Shown: piece by piece, positions 23,313 to 35,270 of the stretch
Layout of the letters: each line of letters opens with the position of its first letter
Numbering within the stretch: the stretch's first letter is position 1
NCBI GenBank assembly: GCA_023512835.1
Contig: CM042090.1
Span: 8,105,343 to 8,169,342 of the forward strand
Direction: 5' to 3'
Source: Taxillus chinensis
Lineage: Eukaryota > Streptophyta > Magnoliopsida > Santalales > Loranthaceae
Length of the DNA stretch: 64,000 bases
Made by a program: the position numbers and the translations under genes
The notes under the pieces: model-generated
What the model was told of the DNA's origin: nothing
Seen by the model: only the letters and a program-made list of their open reading frames with translations
The model's database searches: none

Positions 23313-25475
23313 ATGTCTTCCTCTCCAATCAATCAACCTTTCTCTCCCACCGACATCCCACTGGTTGCTCTCAACATTACAGCCCAAATCAATGAGAAAT
23401 TAACCTCCTCCACCTTTCCCCAGTGGCGTGCCCAATTTGAAGCTCTTCTAATTGGGTACAATCTCTTAGACTATGTCACAGGCACCTCCGTATGTCCTGA
23501 ATCTGATGGCCCCTCGTTATCTATCTTACAAATGACCCATTGGGTTCGGCAGGACAAATTAATTCTCTTTGCTCTCCTTGCCTCCTGTTAGGGGAGTTTT
23601 TCTAACACATTTTAGTGTCAAATGAAGGAGATTTTATGATAAAAGATCACATCTTTAACTTCATTTTGATGAATTTGAATGATTAATGAACTAACCCCCT
23701 AACATAGCATTAGTAGATCCTTTGTGGTGTTTTTGTTGTCTTTGAATGGAAAACAGGCCAAGTATAAGGTCCAAAGAAAGAATGAAGGGCACAAGGAATA
23801 ATTGCGACTCGGTCATTTCAAATTTGAAATGACCAAAAAGAAATGACGGGACCAATTGAGTTGACCGAAGCTCCCGAGAGCTTGATCATTTGAAAGCGGT
23901 CATTTGAAATTGAGTTGACCAAATGAATTGACCATAGCGGTTCGCGACAACGATTCTGGCTGATCAACGAATCCTCATAGATGCTACGTGTAATCTGTAA
24001 TCCTTCATTAAAGGATTTGACGATGCTCATTCAACCTTTTTGAGAGGGAAACGAGTTTGAATTAATGGAGGGAATAGTTCTAACAGTTAGGGGATGCGGT
24101 TATACACAGAATGGTAAGACAAAAAGGGATTTTTCATGTAATTTGGGGTATCGTTCATTCTGAGAGGGAGAGAGAAGTGTATTGGGTTCTCATAGTAAGA
24201 ACAATGGTTTTCTTATTTGCTATGGTAGCTTAAACCTCCATGGGAGGATGATGGATTTGATGTAAGTTTTTAATTCCTTTTCTTTTGGCTAGTTAATTTG
24301 AAATTCCTTGTTATGTTTATCAAGTCTTTTGAGTTAGCATGTGAGATTTAAGTTCGGCCACCTTAAATTTTGTAAAAGGTTAATCAATTATGGATCGAAA
24401 GAAGACATTGATAACCGGATAGTTAAGAGACTTGACTTGTTAAGATTATAATTTGCGAAAGCCAGTAATCTTGCTTGTAACCTAGTTAGGATTGGTGTGA
24501 TGCCAATCTACACTCAAACAACTTAAGCACATAATGGGTTGCCCGTCCCCCAAGCTAGGGTATATACACGGCTAGATCACTCGAAAGAGGCTAGTACATG
24601 CAAATGTGTTGAGTTTTAAACAAAAAAGGGGAAGTTTGAATTAATATGCCTTAAGAACAAGAGATTAATTAATTACATTGATTGACATCCAAATCCCTAT
24701 TTTCTCCCATAAGAACAATTATATTGCTTTGTTTATTTAAATTACAACATTCAAATTGCTAATGATACAAAACCAACTTTAAATACATCATGGATTTACA
24801 AAATGAGCTTTTTACTTGATCACTTTCCTTGTGGGTTCGACATCCGGACTTTGAGTCCACTTTATTACTTGTAACGATCCGTATGCTTGCGGAATTGCTA
24901 ACACCTCCACATCCACCATGATTAGTCCTCTCATTACTACCGCTAAAACATCATGTGAGGCGTGGAAAAAATTAACTCACATGTATGCCAGCAGATCCCG
25001 AATGAGGGCAATGCAACTCAAGGAAGAAATCACCTTGATTCACAAGGGTTATCGATCAATTCCAGAGTATCTTCATGCCGTAAAGGCATTGGCTGATGAG
25101 ATAGCTCTAATTGACCATCCCATCTCTGATGATGATCTCACCCTATACATCCTTAACGGTTTGGGTTCCGATTTCAGGGAAATAGCCGCTCCAATCCGTG
25201 CAAGGGAGAAATCCCTGACCTTTGAAAAGCTTCATGACCTTCTGGTTGGCCATGATAGTTACCTTCGGCGGCTCGAGTCAGCCACTCAACAACTTGTGGT
25301 GTCAGCACACTACACCATGGTCACGGTGCCTCCAGGTACTCCTCTCTCTCCTTTAAATTTTCCTGTTGCAACTTCGGTTACTCCACACTCCCCCCCTCCC
25401 AACCCCCTGCCGCCTCTACCACCCCCACCGCCACCTCTACTCCACCCTCACCCATCCTACGGCCCCATCGAATGA
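23313..25475 (+). pseudogene. Copia gag (UBN2-type), interrupted by a solo LTR
   Basis: The 5' part (ATG at 23313 to 23585) and the 3' part (24904-25475) are one gag frame split by the solo LTR at 23586-24903; removing the insert with one target-site copy restores the frame. The N-terminal part has the WRAQFEALLIGYNLLDYVTG block and the distal part AWKKLTHMYASRSRMRAMQLKEE and EYLHAVKALADEIALI, typical of the copia gag family. The CCHC zinc knuckle is missing: the sequence turns Pro-rich (25330-25460) and jumps to the region just before reverse transcriptase. Gag normally forms the virus-like particle. Confidence 0.88.
23586..24903. mobile_element. Solo LTR (1318 bp) inside copia gag
   Basis: Begins TGTTAGGGG and ends GCTAACA, with inverted TGTTAG/CTAACA termini, and is flanked by the perfect 5 bp target duplication CCTCC (23581-23585 and 24904-24908). 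There is no internal domain, primer-binding site or second LTR, so it is the product of LTR-LTR recombination. The size and the GTGGGTTCGACATCCGGA...GTATGCTTGCGG ending suggest a Ty3/gypsy (Tat/Athila-like) source; that is inference. It holds a perfect 24 bp palindrome at 23811-23834. Confidence 0.93.
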
Positions 25476-27149
25476 CCACACGGTCCATGAATCAGATCTT
25501 CAAACCCAAACAATTGCACATTGTCACCAAGCATCCCTTTCCTGAGCTCATCGAACCTACCTGTGTGAGTCAAGCCCTCTCTCAACCTCACTGGCGTACG
25601 GCCATGTCTGCCGAATTAATTGCTCTCATGCGGCATGGGACATGGGACTTGGTTCCTCCTCCTCGTCATTGTAATCCGGTCGGCTGTAAATGGGTTTTTC
25701 GTGTAAAACGCAAATCTGATGGGTCTGTGGATAGATTTAAAGCCCGTCTTGTGGCTAAAGGCTATCATCAACGTCCAGGCGTGGACTATCGAGAGACCTT
25801 CAGTCCTGTGGTTAAGCCAGTCACAATTCGGACTGTTCTCTCGCTTGTTGTGATGAATGGTTGGGCCTTACGACAAATGGATATTAATAATGCCTTTTTA
25901 CATGGGGACCTTGGTGAAACTGTTTACATGCTGCAACCCCCGGGTTTTAAAGACTTAACTCGCCCTACCCATGTTTGTTGTCTTCGCAAGGCCATTTATG
26001 GCCTCAAACAGGCTCCCCGTGCATGGTACTCGGCCCTGAAGACTGCCCTGCTCCAGCTTGGTTTTCACAATTCCCAGGCCGATTCTTCCTTGTTTATTTA
26101 CAATCATGATTCCACTATCTCCTATCTTTTGGTTTATGTGGATGATTTAGTGCTTACAGGAAGTAACTCCACCTTTGTGACTTCCATCATTGAGCAACTG
26201 GGCCGTAAATTTTCTTTGAAGGACATGGGGACCTTACATTATTTCTTAGGCATGGAAGTCTTACCCACACCGGATGGTGTTTTTCTTTCCCAACATAAAT
26301 ATATATGGGATTTACTGTCTACCACCAACATGCTTGGGGCCAAAGAGGTCTCTACACCTCTCTCCACTGGCCTCCCTCTCAAGCTCGATGATGGCACCGT
26401 GGGCCGTTGATAAGACCGAGTATCGTCGGGTCCTTGGTAGTCTACAGTATCTTTCCCTTACTCGCCCCGACATCTCGTTTGCTGTGAATAAGCTGTCTCA
26501 ATTCATGCACAAGCCCACTCAGACGCACTGGACAGCTGCAAAGCGGCTCTTGCGCTACTTGAAGCACACTGTTTTTCATGGTCTTAAACTAACGTGCCAG
26601 CTCGATTCTTCTCTCACCACTTTTTCCGATGCTGATTGGGCTGGCAATCTTGACGATCGCACATCCACTTCAGCGTATATTTGCTTCCTTGGTTCCAATC
26701 CCATCTCTTGGAGCTCCAAGAAACAACGTGCTGTTGCCCGGTCTTCCACAGAGGCTGAGTATCGCGCCCTTGCTAATGCTGCCTCTGAGACTGTTTGGAT
26801 CCGCTCTCTTCTTCAAGAACTTGGTTTCCCGCTTTCCTCCACTCCTTTGCTGCTCTGTGATAATCTTGGTGCTACCCATCTTGCCTTCAATCCAGTTCAT
26901 CATTCACGGATGAAACATATCCAAATTGATCTTCATTTTGTTCGGGATCTTGTTCAGCGAGGCACTGTTCAAGTTCGTCATGTTCACACTCAAGACCAAC
27001 TTGCTAATTTATTAACCAAACCATTATCCCGCCTAAAAACCGAGGCCCTTCGCACCAAAATTGCCCTTGCTGATGGCAGCTCAATTTTGCGGGGGTGTAT
27101 CAAGGCAGATCCTGCTACTGGCATTATCAAGGCAGATCTTGTACATTAA
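25472..27149 (+). pseudogene. Copia reverse transcriptase-RNase H, one frameshift
   Basis: Frame 25472-26410 has the RT signatures GCKWVFRVKRKSDGS, RLVAKGYHQ, DINNAFLHGDL, YGLKQAPRAW and the catalytic YVDDLVLTG. After an extra G in the GGG run at about 26402-26404 the frame shifts to one ending at 27149 that carries RNase H motifs (DADWAG, RSSTEAEYRALA, the CDNLGA block, and LTKPLS). The frame ends inside the right LTR. A single-base defect and loss of integrase and protease make it non-autonomous. Confidence 0.9.
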
Positions 27150-27399
27150 TTGCCCAGATTTCTAGCCTCCAATCATGCCAGAATGCTTACCCGAATTAGT
27201 CCTGTGATTTCTCTCATTAATGTAAATAAATAGTACAACTTGACTCTTCCTAGCTGTTGTAACCTTCCTAATTCTTTCTTTACTTAGATTATTGTAACCT
27301 CTCATCTCTTAGTTGTAATCTGTATAAATAATGCTTAACTGATATCAATAAACGTGGGGATAATTTCCATTGCTTTATCTACTGTAATAATTTTCTATA
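27098..27399 (+). repeat. Copia 3' LTR (TA...TA type)
   Basis: 302 bp partner of 17541-17842, preceded by the polypurine tract and followed by the target duplication GTCTA at 27400-27404. Confidence 0.93.
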
Positions 27400-27404
27400 G
27401 TCTA

Positions 27405-28184
27405 TAACATTCCTTGGTTGGTAGGGCATTGAATTGAGGAAACTTGTAACTCTTTGCACATAAGACGAATTAGCCCAAATTGAGAGCGTAAATATGAATT
27501 TTTTTGGTGTAAAATGATGAAGTCTAGGAAGAATTGGGCTATCTTGGCCCAGATTAGAAGATTGGTGGCCCCAAAGATGAGCCAAAAGGGGATTTGGATT
27601 AATCAACTGCAACTGAACAAAGATTGGATCGGTCACGACCACCCCCATGCATAGGTGACTTAAGGAAGAAGACGATAGCCAGCTATAGCCAATAGGTTTT
27701 GATTTGGGGATGACACTCTGTCGGCTGTGGTTGATGGACCCCTGTAACACACAGCTACATGCAATATAGCACACAACATGCACTTGTTTAGGACTCTATA
27801 GCAGAGATATTACATCATGAAAGCATTACATGATCATAGCAATAATATACAAAAGATAAATCATAGTAAAAAGTGAATCAAAATTCAATGGATGAAACAC
27901 ATGATGGTAAAAGAAAGCACCACCAAAGTGAACATGAGGTTCACAACAAACACCATTTTGCCGAGGAAGATGAGAAAACATAGAGTTGGAAGAGAAGAGT
28001 TGGAAAAGGGTTTGAAGAGTGGTGTGAGTGAATGAGAAGAAATGAGGGTGTATTTGTAAAAGGAGAATATAGTCGTTAGAAAAAGCAGAATGTGGCCGCT
28101 GGAATAGTAACCTAATAGTTGTATGGATATTTAGGTGAAAAAATTATTTTAAAATTTTAATCAGAAAAGCTGTTCGGAAAAATT
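27405..28184 (-). other. Intergenic, with a possible short secreted-peptide-like frame
   Basis: On the minus strand a CT-rich leader-like stretch (about 27957-28060) precedes an ATG at 27956 and a 23-codon very hydrophobic frame (27885-27956) resembling a signal peptide. A TGTGTTACAG acceptor-like site lies near 27745. No conserved mature peptide could be assigned, so no gene is called. Confidence 0.25.
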
Positions 28185-28375
28185 AGTATGTTTGATTAAG
28201 GACTTTTCTGTTTTCGTTTTTAAAATATAATAGTTATTTTTTGATAAAAAAATAAAATAAAAAATTTATTATAAGGGTTCTCTAAATTGAAAATAACATT
28301 TTGCTTTTAAATTTTTATACTCAAAATAGCTATTAATTTTTAAAAATAAAAATAAAACATCCCAACCAAATATGC
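28185..28375. mobile_element. Foldback MITE relic
   Basis: The left half (TATGTTTGATTAAGG... with TTTTTAAAATATAATAG) is the inverse of the right half (CTATTAATTTTTAAAAA...CCCAACCAAATATGC). The same foldback design occurs at 48078-48290. No clear target duplication. Confidence 0.5.
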
Positions 28376-29052
28376 TCTCTAGGCATGCATCTATTTCGGT
28401 CGAAATGAGATAAAAAGAGAGAGAATGTGTATGTTTTTTTTAATGACTCGAATACTCGACATTAGATAAGTCCTGCAACAGACCACTAGATCAAAACATT
28501 ATTGTTTTGGTTAAAAAATATTACGCGAAATAAATACGGTGTTAAAGTCCAACACACGTAACTACAAAGGTGACGACAAACAAAGGTTGTTCCTTTTCTA
28601 CAGATGAGCCTGAGCAAAGCATTGCCTAACATCTCATCAACACCCACAAGAGATAACCCATGCAACTCGGTAGCGATCGTGACCCATTGCACATTCATCT
28701 TCACATCACAAATAATCTCGTTACACTTTAATTTTCGCCCTTCGCTCCCTTGACCTCCAACATATTATTGGTGTTCCCCCCAAACCAATTCTCCTCGTAA
28801 TCTTTCCATTCGCAAAAAAAAAAAAAAATGCATGCTCACAGAAAGCAGTTAGGCGTTTTCAATTATCTACATCATCATACAATATTTAAATCAAATTAAA
28901 AAACCAAAAAAAACAAGACAAAAACATTGTTCACTTTGACTCTGTGATTACTGCTTGAAAGTTGAAGCTCCAAAGTACCAACGCTAACGCAACACAGCAG
29001 ACAAGCCAAGCAGCCACCCACAAGTCTAAAATGTGGCCACAAATTTCCCAGT
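28376..29052. other. Intergenic, with a weak tRNA-like SINE head
   Basis: On the minus strand 28440-28497 shows an A-box-like GATCTAGTGGT and, ~35 bases later, a B-box-like GTATTCGAGTC, as in degenerate tRNA-derived SINEs. A poly(A) run lies at 28815-28829. The 3' flank of the LRR gene is otherwise featureless. Confidence 0.3.
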
Positions 29053-30261
29053 TTACCCCTTCCACTGCGCACACTGGGCCGTGGGCCTGGTCTTCCGCTT
29101 CCCAGCCTTGGACGGGCAAGTTGCCTGTACGGGTGGGACCATGCAGTTAAACTGTAGGCACACCGTGGTCGTCGCGGGGATCTCAGCCGTCGGATCGATC
29201 TCGATCCCGGTCAAGTAATTGCGCTGCAGATACAGCGTCTGCATCCCCGCGTCCAACAGCCGGTCCACGAACCCGACCGGCACTCTCCCCGTGAACCGGT
29301 TGTCGTTCAGGTACAGGTTCCGAACCGACGCCAGCAGCGGCGAAATCTCTCCGCCCAGCCGGTTGTGGCTGAGATCCACGGTCTGAATAGACGCCCGGCC
29401 CGACGACGGCCGGACCTCGCCGGAGAAAGCGTTCCGCTGCAGCTGGAGGGTCGTGATCGGTAGCCCGAAGATCCGACCCGGAATGCCGCCGGTGAAATGG
29501 TTCATGCTCAGGTCCAGATAGCTAAGCCGGTCGAGGCGGCTTAGTGCCAGGTCCACCGGTCCGGAGAGCCGGTTCCATGACAGGGAGAGGTACTGGAGCG
29601 AGGAGGGAAGAGGGTTCGCGGGCATCGAACCGGAGAGTTGGTTGCGGTTCAGGACGAGCCGGGTCAGTGCTTTGGAGGCGAAGGCGGGGACCGGACCGGA
29701 GAGGCGGTTACGGCAGAGGACGAGGTTGGCGAGGGCGGGTAGCGTCCCGACGGAAGGAGGGATCGGGCCGGTGAGTCGGTTGTAGCTGAGGTCGAGTGTT
29801 TGGAGTCGCCGGAGCTGGCCGATATCGGCAGGAATCCGGCCAGAGATCAAGTTGCGGCTGATTCCGAGGAAGGCGAGGCTCTTGAGGCGCGAGATGGACG
29901 GCGGGAGAGCGCCGGTGATGCGGCCGGGGACGACGGAGAACTCGGCGAGGGACGAGAGCGTTGCGATGGCGGGGTGGATTCGGCCGGCGAGGCCGCGGGA
30001 GCCGGCCCTCTGGTCGCCGAGGTTGAGGGCGACGACCTTGGCAGCGGCGCAGGAGACGCCGGGGAAGTCGCAGGGGTCGGAGGTGAAGTCCCAGGCGGAG
30101 AAGAAAGTGGAGCCGGGTAAATCGTGGAGAGCGTCTCGGACGGATTGGAGGGCCACGAAATCGACGGGGTCAATGGCGGCCGAAGCCAGCAGACCACATT
30201 GGAGGATTAGGAGAGGGAACAGCATTTGCATTTGCATTTGCATTTGTAGGACGCGTCTCAT
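29053..30261 (-). CDS. Secreted leucine-rich-repeat protein (no kinase domain)
   Basis: A 402-residue intronless frame. Residues 1-29 form a signal peptide whose N-terminal part is a Gln-Met repeat (QMQMQMQM) encoded by a CATTTG hexamer microsatellite. Residues 30-75 are a plant LRR N-terminal cap with paired Cys (DPCDFPGVSC). About ten extracellular-type LRRs with LxxLxLSxNxLSGxIP spacing occupy roughly 100-350. A Cys-containing tail (CLQFNCMVPP...CPSKAGKRKTRPTAQC) follows. There is no transmembrane helix and no kinase, so it is predicted to be secreted to the cell wall space as a receptor-like or scaffold protein. Its GC content is far above its surroundings. The exact subfamily is not recognised; DRT100/PGIP-like LRR proteins are the nearest design. 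Confidence 0.88.
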   Translation of the reverse strand: MRRVLQMQMQMQMLFPLLILQCGLLASAAIDPVDFVALQSVRDALHDLPGSTFFSAWDFTSDPCDFPGVSCAAAKVVALNLGDQRAGSRGLAGRIHPAIATLSSLAEFSVVPGRITGALPPSISRLKSLAFLGISRNLISGRIPADIGQLRRLQTLDLSYNRLTGPIPPSVGTLPALANLVLCRNRLSGPVPAFASKALTRLVLNRNQLSGSMPANPLPSSLQYLSLSWNRLSGPVDLALSRLDRLSYLDLSMNHFTGGIPGRIFGLPITTLQLQRNAFSGEVRPSSGRASIQTVDLSHNRLGGEISPLLASVRNLYLNDNRFTGRVPVGFVDRLLDAGMQTLYLQRNYLTGIEIDPTAEIPATTTVCLQFNCMVPPVQATCPSKAGKRKTRPTAQCAQWKG

Positions 30262-31414
30262 TATCTTCTAACAAAGTTGTACCACAAAAAAATGTATGTT
30301 ATGCGATCAGGCGCGATGATTCTGGTTTTACAGTGAGGAAATTAATGCCTCCTTTCTTTCTTTCTCTTCACGCTTTATATATGTGAAAAGATGACACCAA
30401 CCAACCGATGATGTTCAGCGTGGGAAAGCTTTTTAGTAGACACAATCACAAATACTAATAAAAAAGAGAACTGGCTTAAGGAGCAAGCAAGCAAGGAAGG
30501 GCTCCATCTCTGTCATGCATTTTGGGTGCATTTTGTATTATGTTGGCTTCCCGAAGAAGATGCATGCATTCCTTCTCTCTCCACTCGCCACCACACCACT
30601 CTCCTGCTACTAGGATGAGTTTTTTTTTTTTTTTTTTGGGAATGTTATTTAATCATATAGCTAGGGTACTGTTGTTGTTTATTGGGAATTGGTTCGGAGT
30701 CCGAACGGGGCTCTGTTCCAGCCCAGGTGGAGAGGCGTGGCCTGAGGCTCGGATGACAGCTCGGACAGAGTGAGTGTTGAAGTGGGAGGAGGGCCACGTG
30801 GACGTGAAATCGTAGTCCAACCTGATCGCACGATCGTGATCAGAGCTGGGCGAAAATGCGGAGTACGGGAGACTGGGAGGTTGTTGCCAGCTGTAGGTTA
30901 CGGTGGCGCGCAAACTTCTTTTGCTTTTAGCAGCTTGCGCTGTAACACACTTTTTTTTTCTTTTTCTTTTATTGATAAAATAATAATAAATAATATTAAA
31001 GAAAATAAAATATTTACCATTTCTAAGAATAAAATATTAATCTTATTTAGATTCTCTATAACTTCATCCATGTATTTGTTTTTTTTCATTTGCCCCGTAG
31101 AAACAGCCAACAGCCTCTCAGTGTGGAGTGTGCCCAAGAGAATTTGTGTCATTCGTACGTATTCTTTATTATCTTTGCTGATCTAACCACTCCACCAAAA
31201 AATCCATCTGTCGTTCTTCATTATATTATTGACAAATAACCAGCATAAAATAAGAATATTAATTCATGTCAAACCTATTAAATTTGATATTTTTTATTTT
31301 TTGTCAATCGTAATTATGCATAGTATGCATTGCATATGATTAAAGAAAAAAGATCAGCCTTCAAAAGCATATATGTCGACACATTAATATGACACCGGTA
31401 AGACATGCTTTGAG

Positions 31415-31450
<36 letters not shown>

Positions 31451-31966
31451 TTCCTATGTGATTTTGGAGCTGGTCAATGGTCATGCCCTAAATATTGATA
31501 GTATTAGTATATAATTTTGTGTCGAAAAGGTTTGCATGTTGGTAGGGTGGTGCACATCAATTTTGCTGCGTATAGTACCGCACTATAGGTGGAGTAGTAC
31601 ACTTTTAGGATGCCACATGCGTAATGGTGTGTGATTGGTGCTCACCTTTTTGAATTCAATAACAAGTCCAGAATGAAGAACTATATGCTTGCATATTTTA
31701 ATAGCTTTCAACTGAATATGTTAACCACAAAATATCTAAACGGAGCTATGATTCAAATGACTCAGCTCGAAATTGAAACTCTGGTACAGCCTAAAAAATG
31801 TGTATATATATACTTTTGTCATTTGATAGCTGTTCCAAACAGCGAACTATTTCCATCTATGGGCATTGCCATGGCTTTCTTTCCTAACAGGTAGAGAGGT
31901 GCGTAGGAGAGCTTATGACAAATCCAAAGCAATCTGTTTGTGCTGATTACGATCGAACATACACAT
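30262..31966. other. Intergenic between LRR gene and RLCK gene
   Basis: The first ~200 bases are the LRR gene's 5' region. Poly(T) lies at 30619-30637 and a (TA)n microsatellite at 31419-31448. The rest is AT-rich with no supported gene, and ends at the kinase stop codon. Confidence 0.45.
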
Positions 31967-33940
31967 TTATGATAGATTTGTCCCCCTTTCTTGCATTTTG
32001 GAATGATGGATTTCAATGTTTTTAAGGCCATCCAAGGCCCGAATATCTCCACTCAAAAGCTGCACGACCTACACGGGTTGTAAAAACTCATATGAAATGT
32101 ACAGCCAACAAAATATTTAATGCGGTGTTCATGTCATGTAGCTTTTTTATGAAGTGCTCTGCTGACTAGCTTTTCAATTCCTTCCATCAATCCACTAGTC
32201 ATTTGCACCATCTAAAGTGAAAGCGAGCAACAAAGTAAAAAGCTGGCACCATTTCTGTCACATTGGGCAGGTGCGAGAAGTTTCAACTTAAAAGAGTAAT
32301 TTTTATGGTCACTTGCCTGACTCATCCGAGGCCTTTGAATTGCTGATGGTCGTATGCATAAAGAAGCAGCGTAGACCACAAGATTTAGTTGGAATGAGTC
32401 ATATTCTTCACCAAGGATAGGATCAATGAGCCCCCTAATTTTCCTCTTTCTAAGCAATGGTTTCGCCTAGAAACACACAAGGACACAAAACTTGGCTTAG
32501 TCCACGACTCTGTTCCTCTATGAGTCCTGAATAGGAGGGGGGGCAAAATACATACATACCCATATGACAAGGCTTCGCTGTGAATAGTCTAGGGCTCGGC
32601 GTCCGGTGATTAGTTCCAAGAGCAACACGCCAAACGAAAAAACATCAGTTTTCTCATCTACAATGCCATGCATCAAGTACTCAGGAGCCAAATAGCTGCA
32701 AAATGAACAAAAAAAAGTAAACAAAACCAGAAGAATTTATGGTGCGACTTTGGAGGAAGGAAGCAACTTTTAAGTTTAGACGGACAGACCCGAAACTGCC
32801 TTCAAATTTGGTTATAGTATGGTGAGTCCATTTCTCTGGTAGCCATTTCGCGAGCCCAAAATCACAAATCTGGATTGAACTTCATTACTTTGATGCCAAA
32901 TACAAACAACATGAAAGTTCTTTAAGGTTTGACTGTCTGATTGTACTAAAGCACCATTTGTCCCTAAATTTGACAGTACCTGAGGTTCGTAATCCTTTGA
33001 AAGCAAAATGTTTGCAGCCTTGATGTCCCTATGAATGATTCTCCTATGACAACCCTCATGCAAGTAGAGTAGACCCTTTGCCGTTCCAAGTGCTACCTTG
33101 TATCTTATATCCCATCTCAAAATTTTCTTTGGAGCTGATGCATTTATTGCATTTCTAAAAATGTTAAAAAGAACAAGCTATGTATTGATTCTCTAATTCA
33201 TTAAAAACCCAGGGAAAAAAAAACTGACCATGAAGCAAAGATGTCAGGCTCCCATTTGGAGAGAACTCGAGAACAAGGTGCATTCCTCCTTCAACACCAT
33301 ACCCAATTAACTTTGTGATACAAGGATGGTCAACGTGGGCCATAATCCCAAACTCTAATAAGAAGTCCTTTATCCTATCGTCCGGAGTTCCCCGTATCAA
33401 CCGCTTAATTGCAACGAGCTGCCCGTCTTGCAAAGATCCCTTATAAACTTCAGCATACCCTCCTTTCCCAATCACATTTTCTACACACAAAAAGAAAATG
33501 CATTTCACTCTCTCAAGTTGAATGCCCCAAATTGGTACATAAATTTTCAATGGTTCCATTTCCAAATGCATACACACACTAGCTAGAGCAGGCTACTAAC
33601 CACGGCTGAAACTGTTGGTTGCAATTTGGAGCTCCGAGGGGTTGAAATTCCTGAGATTGCCCGAATGAGCACCACTGCCAAAGTGGATGTTTGAAGCCAT
33701 TCCCAGGCACTCTCTCATGCTGTTGTTTCTGATAGAAAGCTTCAACGCTCTTAGAGGATACAATGTAGACAATTGCCTAGTCGACCTCGTTCTCAAAAAT
33801 TGAACAAATTCGTGCCACCGAGACGCACCTTTATATTTGTGTTGGGATTCAGACCTCGCTTCTGAATCGGATTCTTCGCTCCTCAGGTAGTCCTTAAGGA
33901 CTCCACTGGGTAACAACACATTGTCTTTATCCCCATCCAT
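31967..33940 (-). CDS. Receptor-like cytoplasmic kinase, class VI (RBK/ROP-binding kinase type)
   Basis: Seven exons on the minus strand: 33940-33601, 33480-33229, 33134-32980, 32869-32790, 32695-32560, 32466-32317 and 32068-31967. They join in phase to 1215 bp, 404 residues. The kinase is complete: Gly loop GKGGYAEV (118-125), VAIK Lys139, [11 protein letters not shown] with Asp234, DFG (252-254), APE (279-281). No signal peptide or membrane helix. The N-terminal [18 protein letters not shown] block and the [13 protein letters not shown] activation segment are typical of RLCK-VI kinases, which bind ROP GTPases. Exon 6 ends CAG with a GC donor (GCAAGT), needed to join MSQ to VVQLL. An upstream exon is possible, since an acceptor-like CTGGTAG lies before the chosen ATG. 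The 5' flank is the segment duplicated around the copia element. Confidence 0.9.
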
Positions 33941-34631
33941 CTCTACCGATAACAAGTCTACCAGAACCCCAAATAGGAGTTAGGACTCAGGACAGAACAT
34001 GAATTTGTAACAAAGGAAAAACAAGTTAGAAAAACATTTTTGTTTCCCATCTCTTTTTTATACCTCTAAAAGAAGTAAACATCGCATCTGCTTAAAAGTT
34101 AAAAGGGCACTTCTCCTTGAAGCCTTACATGGAAGGTTCTTAGCTTATAATTGTTGATGGAACTTGCTTCTGCCTTCTTCTTCTTCTTCTTCAAAAAAAA
34201 AAAAAAGAAACTGGAATTTTCATACATTAAGTATACACGCAACCAGGAACCAATCCCTGTCTCATTAAGAAAAAAGGCCACATGAATCATATTGCAGATA
34301 TAAAAGGGGAAAAGCAACAGAAAAATAATTAAATTAGCGTATCATACCCCTTATATGCCATGTTTGACAACTTCCATGAACACAGAGAAGAGAGCAGAAG
34401 ATTTTATAATTTAATGAATTTGAAGACAATATAAAATGCTTTTTCAAAAATAAAAATAAAAATAAAGAAGCTAGTTTTGTGGGTGATACGAAATGAAAAT
34501 CTCGAAGGCAACTCCGAATGAATTTTCATGAACACTGATTGCTGGGTCTGTTCACTTATTTTTGTTCTGTACGAGATCAATCCTGACTGGTTTTGAGGAT
34601 GTTTGTTTGATTGTAATCCCGAAGCGAAGCT
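33941..34631. other. 5' region of the RLCK gene
   Basis: Probably holds the promoter and 5' leader exon(s) of the kinase gene. Poly(A) lies at about 34191-34204. No TATA box is assigned with confidence. Confidence 0.4.
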
Positions 34632-35236
34632 ACCCGGACCCCACTCATTTCGTAGCTTTCGCAGCCGTTGGAATTAGACAATCAACTGCAAGAGGACAAG
34701 TCATCGGATGATCCCACGTCAGCATCCTTGCCGCCAATAGTGGACGTTCTGCCTCTGGTCAATGCGGTGGCCGCCGTCAACTGCGGCCAAGATAGCTCCA
34801 AATAGAGAACATTGAAGCGTCCAATTGAATCTTCCGTGTAGGCTGTAGCCAATAAATGGTGATTCTACGTAAAGTATTGTTTTGAATTTTTGAAAATTTA
34901 TTTTAGCACTCTTTTATCCTACATTATTTTCTGATTTTGCACTTATTATTTTATTATTTGATTCCACTCAATAATATGTTCCAATACAAAATTATAAACC
35001 AAATCAAATAAACATCCAAATTGGGATATATGTTATTAATTACAATGATAGTATTTTCACTATTTTGATATACTCACCCACCCTAACTACAATGATATAA
35101 TTTTGATATTTAGTAGTTATGCCAACATATATATACATATGTGTGTTAGATGTTGACTCAAGCACATAAATCAATTTTAAAGAGAGAAAAATTAATAATA
35201 ATTTTTTATTAGTGATATAGTGTCGGATAGAATGTT
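34632..35236. repeat. Duplicated flank, left copy (~605 bp)
   Basis: Starts ACCCGGACCCC and ends GAATGTT immediately before the copia primer-binding site. It is matched by 41090-41690 in the same orientation with only a few small differences (clusters at the GTTCTGCCTCTGG and GTAGGCTGTAG blocks). It does not start TG or end CA and has no polypurine tract beside its partner, so it is host DNA duplicated at the insertion, not an LTR. Confidence 0.88.
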
Positions 35237-35270
35237 TGGTATCAGAGCGAAGTGAGATCAATTGAGTGAA

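Noticed and set aside
29544..30271. Long plus-strand frames opposite the secreted LRR gene
   Set aside because: They are Arg/Gly/Glu-rich shadows caused by high GC on the coding strand; the minus frame has the signal peptide and LRRs.
33941..33955. Start of the RLCK frame at 33955
   Set aside because: That codon is TTG; the first ATG is at 33940, though an upstream coding exon cannot be excluded.
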